A stretch of DNA of 64,000 nucleotides from Sediminitomix flava. Its GTDB lineage: Bacteria; Bacteroidota; Bacteroidia; Cytophagales; Flammeovirgaceae. The DNA lies in NCBI RefSeq assembly GCF_003149185.1, contig NZ_QGDO01000009.1, forward strand, positions 62,001 to 126,000. Direction: 5' to 3'. Within the stretch, counting starts at the first letter, position 1. Each line of letters opens with the position of its first letter. Below are positions 33,550 through 43,129 of this stretch, piece after piece. The notes under the pieces are model-generated. The model was not told where the DNA came from. It was given only the letters and a program-made list of their open reading frames with translations, and searched no databases. The translations under genes were made by a program, and so were the position numbers.

Positions 33550-34458
33550 CTAGTGCTTTTTCTGGCTGGCTTTAAAGAGTAATTCTTTCTCTTCTTTGCT
33601 CAGTTTTTCATATCCTGACTCTGAAATTTTATCCAGAATGGCATCTATAATTTTTTGGTCAGGCATACCATTTGAATCAGTAGCAGTGGCGTTGGTGTAT
33701 TTTTTATTCTTCGTGACTTTTAAACGAGGCTTTTTACTGAATAAACCTGCAAGAAAATCTAAGGTAGATAGAATTGGTCTTCCAATGTCATTTCCTTTTT
33801 GCATTGATCTGATATACACAAAACCGATTAGTGCACCTCCTAAGTGAGCAATATTACCACCTGCATTAGGGCCTGCAATTCCGAATAAAGAAAATGCTAC
33901 AGGCACTATCGCGATGTACTTCAATTTGACTGGACCAAATAAAAGCAGTGGCACTTTATAATCGGGAGAGAGTGTCGCTAATGCAATGATAATAGCATAT
34001 ACACTGGCTGAAGCACCTACAAGTCCGCTAACGCCTCCTTTTGCAGCTACAAGTGGAGGAATAAGATTATAGGATAGTAAATAAATAAGTCCTCCTGCTA
34101 GGCCTCCAAGTACATACAAGGCTAATACCTTCCTTTCTCCAATCATTTGTCCGAGTAAATCTCCGAACCAATAAAGTAATAGCATATTGAAGATGATATG
34201 CAGAAAATCATTGATGCTATGAGAAAAGAAATACGTAACTAAAGTCCACGGATGAAATAGGAAATCTACAATATCTGGTGGTAAGGCGTAATTTCTGAAT
34301 ATGTACTGTTGGTAAAATCCGATGTTGCCTGTGTATTTACATACAAGGTATACCAATGCAGAAAGCACGAAGATTGCCACATTGATAATAATCAGCCTCG
34401 GAACGATATTATTTGGCCGATTCCACACAGATTTAAAATCATTTACGAAGGTGTTCAT
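33550..34458 (-). CDS. Rhomboid-family intramembrane serine protease (1)
   Basis: 302 aa with about six transmembrane helices. The catalytic Ser150 is in GASAS and His205 in NIAHLGG. The supporting Asn91 is in HIIFNMLLLYW. The GxSG motif of most rhomboids is GASA here, a known variant. A soluble C-terminal tail of about 80 residues (KKPRLKVTKNKKY, then a helical end) is typical of Bacteroidota rhomboids next to a second copy. A terminator at 34551-34583 separates it from the paralog. Confidence 0.9.
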   Translation of the reverse strand: MNTFVNDFKSVWNRPNNIVPRLIIINVAIFVLSALVYLVCKYTGNIGFYQQYIFRNYALPPDIVDFLFHPWTLVTYFFSHSINDFLHIIFNMLLLYWFGDLLGQMIGERKVLALYVLGGLAGGLIYLLSYNLIPPLVAAKGGVSGLVGASASVYAIIIALATLSPDYKVPLLLFGPVKLKYIAIVPVAFSLFGIAGPNAGGNIAHLGGALIGFVYIRSMQKGNDIGRPILSTLDFLAGLFSKKPRLKVTKNKKYTNATATDSNGMPDQKIIDAILDKISESGYEKLSKEEKELLFKASQKKH

Positions 34459-34550
34459 GGTCGAAGGAATCGCTTATTTAGTATGATAGAATACGGAACA
34501 AAATATGAGTAGGTTCTTTATTCTCTATATTTCTTTAACAGATAAGATAA

Positions 34551-34583
34551 AAAAAATATCCAAAAGCGGAGAACCACTTTTGG
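34551..34583 (-). terminator. Terminator after rhomboid 2
   Basis: The minus-strand stem CCAAAAGTGG / CCGCTTTTGG has a 4-base loop and is followed by an 8-base T-run. It ends the recJ-rhomboid 2 transcript before rhomboid 1. Confidence 0.8.
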
Positions 34584-34599
34584 AACTTACAAGCATCTC

Positions 34600-35421
34600 T
34601 TAATAAAGTCTTTGAACTTTCCACATTTTTAAGAGAACATAGGCAAAACCCATCCCTAAAATGTGCGCCAAGTGAGCTACATTGTCACCCGGACTTTGGA
34701 GCATTAATTCGTATATTTCATAGGCTCCATAGAACATTACTAAGAATTTTGCTTTGATTGGTATTGGAGGGAATAACAACATCAATTGCATATTCGGGAA
34801 GATAAGTCCGAATGCCATGATGAGTGCAAAAATAGCCCCCGATGCACCAACCATACTATAATTCAAGTGCTGATCGTAGAAGTACTGAACATATTGAGTA
34901 GCTTCATTGATATATACTTTATTTGAAGGGTCGGCAGGGAAGGTAGTGTGCATAAACTCATAAAAATCCATGCGGTGTGCAGGGTTCAATTGATTAAACT
35001 CAGGGCCATAGTTGGTGAAGAAGTCAATAAATGCTTGAGGAGTCGGGTTGGATACAAAAGCATAATAAGCATCTTGAATCTGAGTCATTTCAAAGTAATT
35101 GATACCTCCATAGATAAGTCCTGTACCAATACCTGCAATCATATATAATTGTAAGAATCGTTTTGAGCCTAGTACTTGTTCCAGTAAAGGTCCAAAAATG
35201 AAGAGTCCGAACATGTTACTGAAAAGGTGCATGAAGCTCCCGTGCATAAACATGTAAGTAACAAATTGATAGATCTGAAAATCGGGAGACCCCGGATAGT
35301 GATAACTAAACAAGTTGGTTACATCTATATTAAAAGTACTCCTCAAAAACTCGACAAGTATAAATACACCGATATTTATGATGAGTAAATTCTTAACTAT
35401 AGGTGTGATCTGTCTTCCCAT
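34600..35421 (-). CDS. Rhomboid-family intramembrane serine protease (2)
   Basis: 273 aa. The catalytic Ser194 is in GASGA and His250 in NVAHLAH; Asn69 is in HLFSNMFGLFIFG. An insertion of about 75 residues (about 110-185, NPTPQAFIDFFTNYGPEFNQ and onward) lies before the serine helix, in a loop. It overlaps the 3' end of recJ by 25 bases, so expression is coupled to recJ. Substrates are unknown. Confidence 0.92.
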   Translation of the reverse strand: MGRQITPIVKNLLIINIGVFILVEFLRSTFNIDVTNLFSYHYPGSPDFQIYQFVTYMFMHGSFMHLFSNMFGLFIFGPLLEQVLGSKRFLQLYMIAGIGTGLIYGGINYFEMTQIQDAYYAFVSNPTPQAFIDFFTNYGPEFNQLNPAHRMDFYEFMHTTFPADPSNKVYINEATQYVQYFYDQHLNYSMVGASGAIFALIMAFGLIFPNMQLMLLFPPIPIKAKFLVMFYGAYEIYELMLQSPGDNVAHLAHILGMGFAYVLLKMWKVQRLY

Positions 35422-37142
35422 AACGCACTATTTTTTTCTAATTGAATCTCTTTTATCTCTAATTGCAGCACTCGTTTGTCTCTGAAAGTATTTTCAGTGA
35501 GCGAAAAACATAGGGCAAATAGTTCTCCATTCTCAAATAATGACATTTCGTCAGCTTTATTGAAGGCTATAGCTTCAAAATAACGGTAAGAATGAGGGTG
35601 TTTTACCTGTAATTTAAGGTGTTTGCCTTTAAGAATACGAATTGGAGAAGCTAAAGTTAAATTTCTAACACAGAAAACAGGTCTTCTGTTTGATGGTCCG
35701 AAAGGAGCTAACAGTTGTAACTGCTCATAAAATTCTTCTGTAAGCTCACTTAAACTTAGCTCAGCATCTATATTAATCGATTTTTGAAGAAAAGACTGTC
35801 CATATTTCTTGTGCATGCTTTCTTCAAAAACTTCTTGAAAAGCAATCAAGTTCTCTGCTTTCAGACTCAAGCCTGCAGCACTTGCATGTCCTCCAAAAGA
35901 TTCAAGGAGATGTTTACAATCAGAAAGTAAGCCATGGATATTAACACCTTCTACCGATCTGGCAGAACCTGTGAGTAAGCCATCTTCATGTTCTGTGAGG
36001 ATTATTGTAGGTCTATATTTTTGCTCAATACATCTTGAGGCCACAATCCCAATAATTCCTTTATGCCATTCGGGGTGGTATAAGACTGTTGTTAGTTTCT
36101 CTTCAGGTATATTATCTAAGAGTTCTAATGCTAAAGAGGTCGCTTCTTGATCGTATTTTTTACGAAGTTGATTTTTCTGTTCAAGGTCAAGACTTAATCG
36201 GTTTGCTTCTTTTTCATCGTCAGATATGAGCAGTTGTAAGGCAAGATTTGCATGAGCTATACGACCTGCTGCATTTATACGAGGGGCGAGTTTGAAAACA
36301 AGGTCATGAACATCGGGCAGAGCAGGGACTCCCGCATGATAAAAGAGTTTTTGTAACCCTAAAGTCGGGATGTATTGAGAGAATCTTTTCAGTCCTTCTT
36401 GTAGTAAAATTCTGTTTTCTCCTTCAACAGGTACAATATCAGCTGCAATACTCAAGGCTACTAGGCCTGTCCAATTCCATAGTAAATCTTCTGGAATCTC
36501 ATTTTGAATGGAAAAGGCTTGCAGAAGTTTGAAACCAATACCACAGCCACTCAACTCCTTGAGTGGGTAATCACAATTTTGCTGTTTCGGATTTAAGATC
36601 GCAAAAGCTTCGGGTAATTCTTTAGAAGGCAAATGGTGATCACAGACGATTACATCAATCTGATTTTCTTGTAGTGTCTTTATATTTTCTTGTTCACTGA
36701 TTCCACAATCAAGAAGAATAACGAGTCCACAGTTCTCTTCTATTGCATACGTTACTCCTCTTTCAGAAAGTCCGTAGCCTTCTTGGTAACGATCGGGAAT
36801 GTAATAAGTGAAGTTTGGGCAGGCTTCTCTAAAAAATGAAATCATCAAAGCGACAGAGGTGATTCCGTCTGTATCGTAGTCGCCGTAAAAAAGAATCTTT
36901 TCATCATTTTCTACAGCCTCTGTTATTCGATCAGAAGCTTTTTGCATTTGAAACATGAGAAAAGGATCATGAAGATCGTGTAGGTGAGCTGAAAAAAACA
37001 AGCGAGCTTTCTCCTCTGAGGAGATTCCTCGTTGTAGGAGAATCTGCTGTATCAGAGGAGAAAGCTTTTGAAATGTTTTTGGTATATATGCTGAAGAAAT
37101 TGGTTTAGGGAAAATCCAACGAGTGGATGACGTTTTTATCAT
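35397..37142 (-). CDS. recJ: Single-stranded-DNA-specific exonuclease RecJ
   Basis: 581 aa. The DHH motifs are in order: DYDTDGITSVALM, LLDCGISE, VCDHHLPS and the DHHA1-side FGGHASAAGLSL. It digests single-stranded DNA 5' to 3' in recombination and base excision repair. The length is typical. It overlaps the gene upstream by 4 bases (ATGA) and the rhomboid downstream by 25, so three genes form one transcript. Confidence 0.95.
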   Translation of the reverse strand: MIKTSSTRWIFPKPISSAYIPKTFQKLSPLIQQILLQRGISSEEKARLFFSAHLHDLHDPFLMFQMQKASDRITEAVENDEKILFYGDYDTDGITSVALMISFFREACPNFTYYIPDRYQEGYGLSERGVTYAIEENCGLVILLDCGISEQENIKTLQENQIDVIVCDHHLPSKELPEAFAILNPKQQNCDYPLKELSGCGIGFKLLQAFSIQNEIPEDLLWNWTGLVALSIAADIVPVEGENRILLQEGLKRFSQYIPTLGLQKLFYHAGVPALPDVHDLVFKLAPRINAAGRIAHANLALQLLISDDEKEANRLSLDLEQKNQLRKKYDQEATSLALELLDNIPEEKLTTVLYHPEWHKGIIGIVASRCIEQKYRPTIILTEHEDGLLTGSARSVEGVNIHGLLSDCKHLLESFGGHASAAGLSLKAENLIAFQEVFEESMHKKYGQSFLQKSINIDAELSLSELTEEFYEQLQLLAPFGPSNRRPVFCVRNLTLASPIRILKGKHLKLQVKHPHSYRYFEAIAFNKADEMSLFENGELFALCFSLTENTFRDKRVLQLEIKEIQLEKNSALWEDRSHL

Positions 37143-37645
37143 GGAGAAACCTGTAAGATATTCAATACTTCAGGAAAAATAGTACCCCAATTCATATAAA
37201 CCAAGAAGCCCGCGGCACATACTAACAATCCAGTAAAAAGTCCACCCCAAAATAGCCCCATGTTATAGCGGTATTCTTTTTTCTGAATCTGATTACTGAG
37301 TTCTTCGGGCAAACTCTTCAGAAGCATCATTCTATTTTCAAGTCGGTCTATTTGCTTGTCCAGATCTACTGTAAGCTTTTGTTTATCTCTAAACTCATCG
37401 AATTTTTCTTGAATGGCAGATTGAAAGCCTTCTAGTAGTTGCGAGGTATGACTTTGAGTAACCTTGATTTCTTTCAAGGTATCTTCCATGTCTTTCTGCT
37501 GGATTCTACTGATTGAAGGTGATTTCTTCTTTTTAGAGGCTACAGCAATTACGATAATTAGTAAAAGCACTGCACCACCTGCATAAATAAGCCAATCTGT
37601 ATGTTCTTGCCAGTTTTCGAAAGCTTGAAACCATTTGTCGTTCAT
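37139..37645 (-). CDS. Small coiled-coil membrane protein of unknown function
   Basis: 168 aa from ATG 37645; an alternative start 33 bases earlier is less likely because it adds only a short polar tail. It has one transmembrane helix near residues 18-35 (LIYAGGAVLLLIIVIAV), a Lys-rich patch (SKKKK), a coiled coil of about 80 residues and a second helix near 130-153. The two helices would place the coiled coil in the cytoplasm or periplasm between them. It overlaps the recJ start by 4 bases. I do not recognise a family. Confidence 0.6.
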   Translation of the reverse strand: MNDKWFQAFENWQEHTDWLIYAGGAVLLLIIVIAVASKKKKSPSISRIQQKDMEDTLKEIKVTQSHTSQLLEGFQSAIQEKFDEFRDKQKLTVDLDKQIDRLENRMMLLKSLPEELSNQIQKKEYRYNMGLFWGGLFTGLLVCAAGFLVYMNWGTIFPEVLNILQVSP

Positions 37646-37857
37646 ATGTACTATCATTTGATTGATGTTAAGGGGCAACCGAATAACGGTATGTTAAACA
37701 GGGGAGTTCTACACATGTAAGGCTTTGAAGACAAATGGAAGAAAAGTATTACCTATGTAAGTTTTAATATGGATAACAATTTTTGGGAAAAGTGTTAAAT
37801 TCTTGTATAAAATTTCAAGGATTCAAACAAATTGAAAATGCTTAAGTTAAAGTTGAC

Positions 37858-37865
37858 TAAATTTG
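37858..37865 (+). promoter_or_regulatory. Candidate -7 box for the exporter operon
   Basis: TAAATTTG matches TAnnTTTG. An ATTG at 37831-37834 is at roughly the -33 position (23-base spacing). It leaves a 70-base leader before 37939. Nothing else is seen in 37679-37938. Confidence 0.45.
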
Positions 37866-37938
37866 AGAATAAAAGGGTAGAAAAGAGACCTTTAACTTAA
37901 TAGACTAAACAAAAAGAAAACGATTTTAAAACACGACC

Positions 37939-40119
37939 ATGAACGCTACGCAGTTTATTCCTATTTGTAGGCGGCTTGCATCAATTATATCTTTTGATTA
38001 TAAGTCTGAATCTTTAAAAGATCAATTTAATAATGATACAAACTACGAAGATAATGTAGTTGCCTTTTTACAGGATTTAAGCAGTAAAGCTCAGAAAATA
38101 GATTTGGCACTGATCCGCCACCAAGTAACGGTATCGGATTTTCAGCAGCTAGTAGCAGAAGCAAACTATCCTATATTTAGCTTTTACGAAGAGCAAGGGA
38201 AGCTAACTCCAGTCATTTTCTATAAGCCCGACCGAAAGTCATTGAGTGCCTATGCCTACTTCGATAATGAAGAAGTGCTTCTAGAAGATCCTGAAGATGC
38301 CCTGCCTTTTATTCATATTAATGCAGAAGGTTTAGTAGAGTATGTAGCTCCTATTCCATTAGACTCTTTGGTGAGTAGTGATAAAGATTTAGAAAAATCA
38401 AAAGGGCCTGTTCAGCGATTGATGGCGCTGTTGGGAGCTGAAAAGAAAGACATTCTTTACATCTATTTCTATGCTATCATTATTTCTATTATCAGTTTGG
38501 TACTTCCTGTGGGGGTTCAAGCCGTTATTGAAATGGTAGCTGGTGGTGTAGTATTTGATTCCATCGCACTTCTGATCACAATTATTATTGTAGCTACACT
38601 CGTGACAGGAGGGCTTCAGATTATGCAGATTAGTCTCGTGGAGATTATCCAACGACGGATATTTGTGAAGGCTGCCTTGGAGTACACATACAGATTGCCA
38701 AGAATGAAGGTTGAGTCTATCTTGGGAGAATATGCTCCCGAGTTGATGAACCGATTCTTCGATATTCTAAATATTCAGAAAGGTCTTCCTAAGTTACTAA
38801 TTGATTTGTCTGCCGCAGTTTTACAAATCATCTTTGGTTTGGTACTGCTTTCTTTCTATCACCCCTTATTTATTGTATTTGGTCTGATACTCGTTTCTGT
38901 CCTGATCGCACTCTTCTATTATACAGGGCCTAAAGGACTTAGGGCAAGTTTGATCGAATCAAAATACAAGTATAAAGTGGTACATTGGCTAGAAGAAATA
39001 GCCAGAACACTTTATTCATTCAAATTGGCGGGTAGTGCAGGATTATCTGTAGAGAAAACAGATACCTATACAAGTAATTACCTCAGATACAGGAAAAAAC
39101 TATTCAAAGTCTTAATCGGACAGTATTCATATATAGTAGTTTTTAAGACCTTAGTGACAGGAGGATTATTGACTATTGGTACTTTTTTGGTTATCAATAG
39201 AGAAATAAATCTAGGTCAGTTCGTAGCTTCGGAGATTGTGATTGTTTTGGTATTAGGAGCCGTTGAGAAATTGATTCTTAATATTGATGTGGTTTATCAG
39301 TCACTAACAGCTGTTGAGAAAATAGGATATGTAACTGATATTCCATTGGAGCGCAAAGGAGGAATTCATATGCATAAGGAAACGGAAGGTATGGATATAA
39401 AAATCAAAGACCTTTCTTATTCTTATCCGAATGCTTCGCGTAAGGTGCTTCAAAATATCAACCTTGAAATAAAAGGAAAGGAAACTGTTTGTATCACAGG
39501 ATATAATAATTCGGGTAAAGCCACCCTTATCAATATTATATCTGGATTGATGGAAAATTATGATGGCTTAGTTTCTTTCAACAAAATTTCCTTAAGGGAT
39601 ATCAATCTTAACAGTTTAAGAGATACTATTGCAAGAAATGTTTCTGAAGATGAACTCTTCGATGGAACAATCTTGGAAAATATCACAATGGGTAAAGCCA
39701 AAGTAAAGTACCAAGATGTGATATGGGCATTGGAAAGTGTCAACTTATTGGACTTCGTGAATATGCAAAAAGATGGTCTTCAGACCATGATTACATCAGG
39801 AGGACAAAGCTATTCAAGCAGTATTGCGAGTAAGCTTATTTTGGCAAGATGTATTGCCGAACGTCCGAAATTGCTTATTCTGAACAAATCATTTAGCAAG
39901 ATCAATAAACCAGAAAGGTTACAATTGATTAGCTTCTTGATGAACAAAGAAAATCCATGGACACTTCTATGTATTTCAAATGATCCTTTAATGCTCTCGG
40001 CATGTGATCGAGTGGTATTAATGGATAATGGACAAATTGCTTGCGAAGGTTCTTACGAACAAATGATCAAGAATGACAAATTCAGAGATTGTATGATTGA
40101 TCCTGATTCTATCATTTAA
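37939..40119 (+). CDS. Type-I-secretion-like ABC protein with a degenerate ATPase domain
   Basis: 726 aa. The N-terminal ~150 residues resemble the cytoplasmic peptidase-like region of RTX-type exporters but show no catalytic Cys. A 5-6 helix membrane domain (about 175-450) follows, then a C-terminal ABC domain. The ABC motifs are altered throughout: Walker A GYNNSGKAT (521-529) has Ala528 for the Mg-binding Ser/Thr. The Q-loop Gln is Ser569. The signature is TSGGQ (619-623). The Walker B Asp is Asn649, the catalytic Glu is Lys650 (LLILNKSFS), and the H-loop His is Asn681 (CISNDP). ATP hydrolysis is therefore unlikely, while fold and frame are intact. HlyD and TolC genes follow directly. Confidence 0.85.
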   Translation: MNATQFIPICRRLASIISFDYKSESLKDQFNNDTNYEDNVVAFLQDLSSKAQKIDLALIRHQVTVSDFQQLVAEANYPIFSFYEEQGKLTPVIFYKPDRKSLSAYAYFDNEEVLLEDPEDALPFIHINAEGLVEYVAPIPLDSLVSSDKDLEKSKGPVQRLMALLGAEKKDILYIYFYAIIISIISLVLPVGVQAVIEMVAGGVVFDSIALLITIIIVATLVTGGLQIMQISLVEIIQRRIFVKAALEYTYRLPRMKVESILGEYAPELMNRFFDILNIQKGLPKLLIDLSAAVLQIIFGLVLLSFYHPLFIVFGLILVSVLIALFYYTGPKGLRASLIESKYKYKVVHWLEEIARTLYSFKLAGSAGLSVEKTDTYTSNYLRYRKKLFKVLIGQYSYIVVFKTLVTGGLLTIGTFLVINREINLGQFVASEIVIVLVLGAVEKLILNIDVVYQSLTAVEKIGYVTDIPLERKGGIHMHKETEGMDIKIKDLSYSYPNASRKVLQNINLEIKGKETVCITGYNNSGKATLINIISGLMENYDGLVSFNKISLRDINLNSLRDTIARNVSEDELFDGTILENITMGKAKVKYQDVIWALESVNLLDFVNMQKDGLQTMITSGGQSYSSSIASKLILARCIAERPKLLILNKSFSKINKPERLQLISFLMNKENPWTLLCISNDPLMLSACDRVVLMDNGQIACEGSYEQMIKNDKFRDCMIDPDSII

Positions 40120-40145
40120 TTCTGAAGACCTAAACCAATCGAATT

Positions 40146-41507
40146 ATGTTAAAGATTTCATCTAAACAGTCTGCAGACAGAAATTTATACGACGAACGAC
40201 TGAATACAATTGAAGCGCTGCATACACCAAAAAATGCGAGAGCATTAGCAAGATGGCTTTTGGGTATCTTCTTATCTTTCTTCATTGTATTATTTCTGCC
40301 TTGGCAACAAAATATTAGAGCAAAGGGAGAATTGACTGCCTTGAGTCCTTCGGATAGACCTCAGGTGATTCCATCGCCTATTGATGGGCAGATTTCTGCT
40401 TGGCATGTCAGAGAAGGTCAGTATGTTGATTCTGGACAAGTTTTGATCACTATTTCTGAGATCAAAGAAAAATACATTGACCCCGAATTACTGAAACGTT
40501 TGGAAGAACAAATGACCGCCAAAGAAGAGGTAATTGAGGCAAAGTTCAATAAAGTGAAAGCTTATGAGAAGCAATTAAAAGCCATGAAAAATGGTTTGGA
40601 GTTTAAGTTGAATCAGAACACCAATAAAATTGCACAGTCAAGGCTAAAGATTAGTAGTGATAGTATCGACTGGCTAGCGGCACAAGTTGACCTCAAAAAC
40701 TTTGACCGTCAGTATAAGGCCAATCAAGCTTTATATGATAGCGGACTAATTCCTTTGGTGAAATTAGAATCGGCTAGAAGTAAGTTTCAATCGAGCAAAG
40801 CAAAAGAGCTTTCTCAAGAAAACAAATTCAATATGAGTAAGGCAGAACTTCAAAATGCCTTAATCAGTAGAAATAGTATTCAAGCGGATGCTTTCGGCAA
40901 AATAGCCAAAACAGAATCTGAATTGAGTGCCACACTCGGTGAAATAGCGGAGTCACAAGGGCAACTTTCAGATTATCGAAATAAATACAGAAATATTGAG
41001 ATTCGTACTGGAATGCGTACCATCAAAGCCCCTCAAGATGGCTATGTGGTAAAAGCATTATCAAGTGGTATTGGTGAGAACGTAAAAGTGGGTAAGTCAC
41101 TAATGAGCTTGATGCCGAAAGATCCTCAATTGGCTGTAGCAATGGAAGTGAAAGCCATGGATGTACCACTTCTTGATATTGGTAGACATGCTCGTCTTCA
41201 GTTTGACGGATGGCCTGCAATTCAGTTCTCAGGATGGCCAAGTGTTTCGGTAGGTACTTTTGGTGGTAAAGTAGAAGTTATTGACTACGTAAGTGGAAAA
41301 GACGGAAAATATAGAGTATTAATTACGCCAGATCTTCGAAATAAACGAGACGACCAATGGCCTGAACAACTCAGAGTAGGTTCTGGGGTCTATGGTTGGG
41401 TCTTGCTAGACGAAGTTCCTGTATGGTACGAACTATGGCGTCAGATCAATGGATTCCCTCCTAGTTTGAAGAATAAAGAAGAAGCGGAAGCGGCGGAAAA
41501 GAAGTAG
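40146..41507 (+). CDS. HlyD-family membrane fusion protein
   Basis: 453 aa. A cytoplasmic N-terminus of about 35 residues is followed by one transmembrane helix (about 36-57, WLLGIFLSFFIVLFLPW). A lipoyl-like/barrel-sandwich segment follows (RAKGELTALSPSDRPQVIPSP, then GQISAWHVREGQYVDSGQ), then a long coiled-coil hairpin (about 115-290) and a beta-barrel end. It bridges the inner membrane ABC protein to the outer membrane TolC partner. The gene starts 26 bases after the ABC gene. Confidence 0.9.
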   Translation: MLKISSKQSADRNLYDERLNTIEALHTPKNARALARWLLGIFLSFFIVLFLPWQQNIRAKGELTALSPSDRPQVIPSPIDGQISAWHVREGQYVDSGQVLITISEIKEKYIDPELLKRLEEQMTAKEEVIEAKFNKVKAYEKQLKAMKNGLEFKLNQNTNKIAQSRLKISSDSIDWLAAQVDLKNFDRQYKANQALYDSGLIPLVKLESARSKFQSSKAKELSQENKFNMSKAELQNALISRNSIQADAFGKIAKTESELSATLGEIAESQGQLSDYRNKYRNIEIRTGMRTIKAPQDGYVVKALSSGIGENVKVGKSLMSLMPKDPQLAVAMEVKAMDVPLLDIGRHARLQFDGWPAIQFSGWPSVSVGTFGGKVEVIDYVSGKDGKYRVLITPDLRNKRDDQWPEQLRVGSGVYGWVLLDEVPVWYELWRQINGFPPSLKNKEEAEAAEKK

Positions 41508-41533
41508 CAACTAGATGATGAGTAGAAGAACGT

Positions 41534-42949
41534 ATGGATAGGATCAGAAACTATTTGATTGGTTTTTTCACAATTTTTCTTTCGAGTAATGTACTGATGG
41601 CGCAAGAAGACAGCACCAAAGTATTTCAGCTTGAAGATATTTATCAGTTGGTACTCCAAAATCATCCTGTAGCTCAACAAGCTTATTTACTTTCGGAAAA
41701 TGCTCGTATGAACATCCGAATGTCTAGAGGCTATTTTGACCCTACGGTTGGTTCAGACTTTAATAACAAACAATTCAAGGATACCAATTATTACAGACTT
41801 TGGGATAGCTATTTGAAAGTACCACTTTGGATTGGTGAACTGAAAATGGGCTATGAGAAAAATACAGGAGAGTTTCTGAACCCAGAGTCAGATACCAACT
41901 CAGAAAAAGGATTGGCCTATGTCGGTATAGAAATTCCGGTTTTAAGAGGGCTTCTTTTTGATGAACGAAGAGCCGCTTTGCGAAAAGCACAAGCATTCCA
42001 AGCCGAAGCCGAAGCAAAACAGGTAAGTACAATCAACAAATTGATTCTTCAGATCGCTAAAGATTACTGGAATTGGTATTTCACGTACCACAGTTATCGA
42101 CTGGCAGAAGAAGGTTTTCAGTTAGCACGTTTCAGATATAGAGCTGTAGTAGATCAAGTAAAACAAGGGGCGTTGGCTGCCTTGGATACTGTAGAAGCAA
42201 AAATTACAATTCAGCAAAGAGAAATCAATGTACAAAATGCATTGGTAGCTTATCAGAATGCAGGAATGATTCTTTCCAATCACCTTTGGGATGAAGATGG
42301 AAATGAAGTAGAAATGAGTAATGCCTTAGTTCCTGTTTCGGTTCCGATTTCAGAGTTACCAACAAGTTCATTGGAAGAACTTTTACTTTTGGCAAGACAG
42401 GCTCATCCAGACTTAAGAGTCTTGGACGCAAAGTATCAGCAGCTTGATTATGAGCGAAAGCTAAATGCAGAGATGCTGAAGCCAAAGTTGACTTTCAAGT
42501 ATAACTTCTTGAATAGAACCCCAATTTCAAGCAATAACTATGATGCCGATTTCTTTGTAGAAAACTACAAGGCAGGGGTTTCTTTCTACATTCCATTATT
42601 CTTGAGGAAAGAAAGAGGAAAATTGGGTATGACCAAAGTGAAGATGAGCCAAGTACAATTGGATCAATTGAATTTGAGAAGAACAATTACAACGAATATT
42701 GGTCAGCAATACAATGTAGTAGAAAACCATTTCAGAGTCATGGGTATGCAATCTGATATGGTAAGCAACTACAGAAGATTACTTTCTGGAGAAGAGCAAA
42801 GATTTCAAGCAGGAGAAAGTTCTGTATTCTATGTCAATGTTCGAGAAGGAAAGCTTTTGGAAGCAGAAACCAAGTTATTCAAGATCAGAGCAGATCTAGC
42901 AAAGTCTTTGGCTGAACTCAGATGGGCTTCTGGTTTGGGTGTAGAATAA
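41534..42949 (+). CDS. TolC-family outer membrane efflux protein
   Basis: 471 aa. The signal peptide ends near LMAQEDS. Two long coiled-coil halves with TolC signatures follow (LVLQNHPVAQQAYLLSENA at the first helix and LARQAHPDLRVLDAKYQQ at the second). It forms the outer membrane channel and periplasmic tunnel. Third gene of the exporter operon, 26 bases after the HlyD gene and closed by a terminator. The exported cargo is not encoded next to it. Confidence 0.92.
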   Translation: MDRIRNYLIGFFTIFLSSNVLMAQEDSTKVFQLEDIYQLVLQNHPVAQQAYLLSENARMNIRMSRGYFDPTVGSDFNNKQFKDTNYYRLWDSYLKVPLWIGELKMGYEKNTGEFLNPESDTNSEKGLAYVGIEIPVLRGLLFDERRAALRKAQAFQAEAEAKQVSTINKLILQIAKDYWNWYFTYHSYRLAEEGFQLARFRYRAVVDQVKQGALAALDTVEAKITIQQREINVQNALVAYQNAGMILSNHLWDEDGNEVEMSNALVPVSVPISELPTSSLEELLLLARQAHPDLRVLDAKYQQLDYERKLNAEMLKPKLTFKYNFLNRTPISSNNYDADFFVENYKAGVSFYIPLFLRKERGKLGMTKVKMSQVQLDQLNLRRTITTNIGQQYNVVENHFRVMGMQSDMVSNYRRLLSGEEQRFQAGESSVFYVNVREGKLLEAETKLFKIRADLAKSLAELRWASGLGVE

Positions 42950-42975
42950 AGATATTTTTAATTTGAAGTATAAAT

Positions 42976-43007
42976 AAAGCACTGAGCGTAAGCTTGGTGC
43001 TTTTTTT
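42976..43007 (+). terminator. Terminator of the exporter operon
   Basis: AAAGCAC pairs with GTGCTTT, with an inner AGC/GCT pairing, followed by TTTTTTT. Confidence 0.8.
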
Positions 43008-43129
43008 ATGGAATTACTTTTCATTAACCTGATACTATATTCACCTTTTTGTGTATCTAAATATCCTTGTTGAGGTAAAATAATCGTATTCTTTTATTTT
43101 AGTCGATCAATTCACATTAAAATAAAAAC

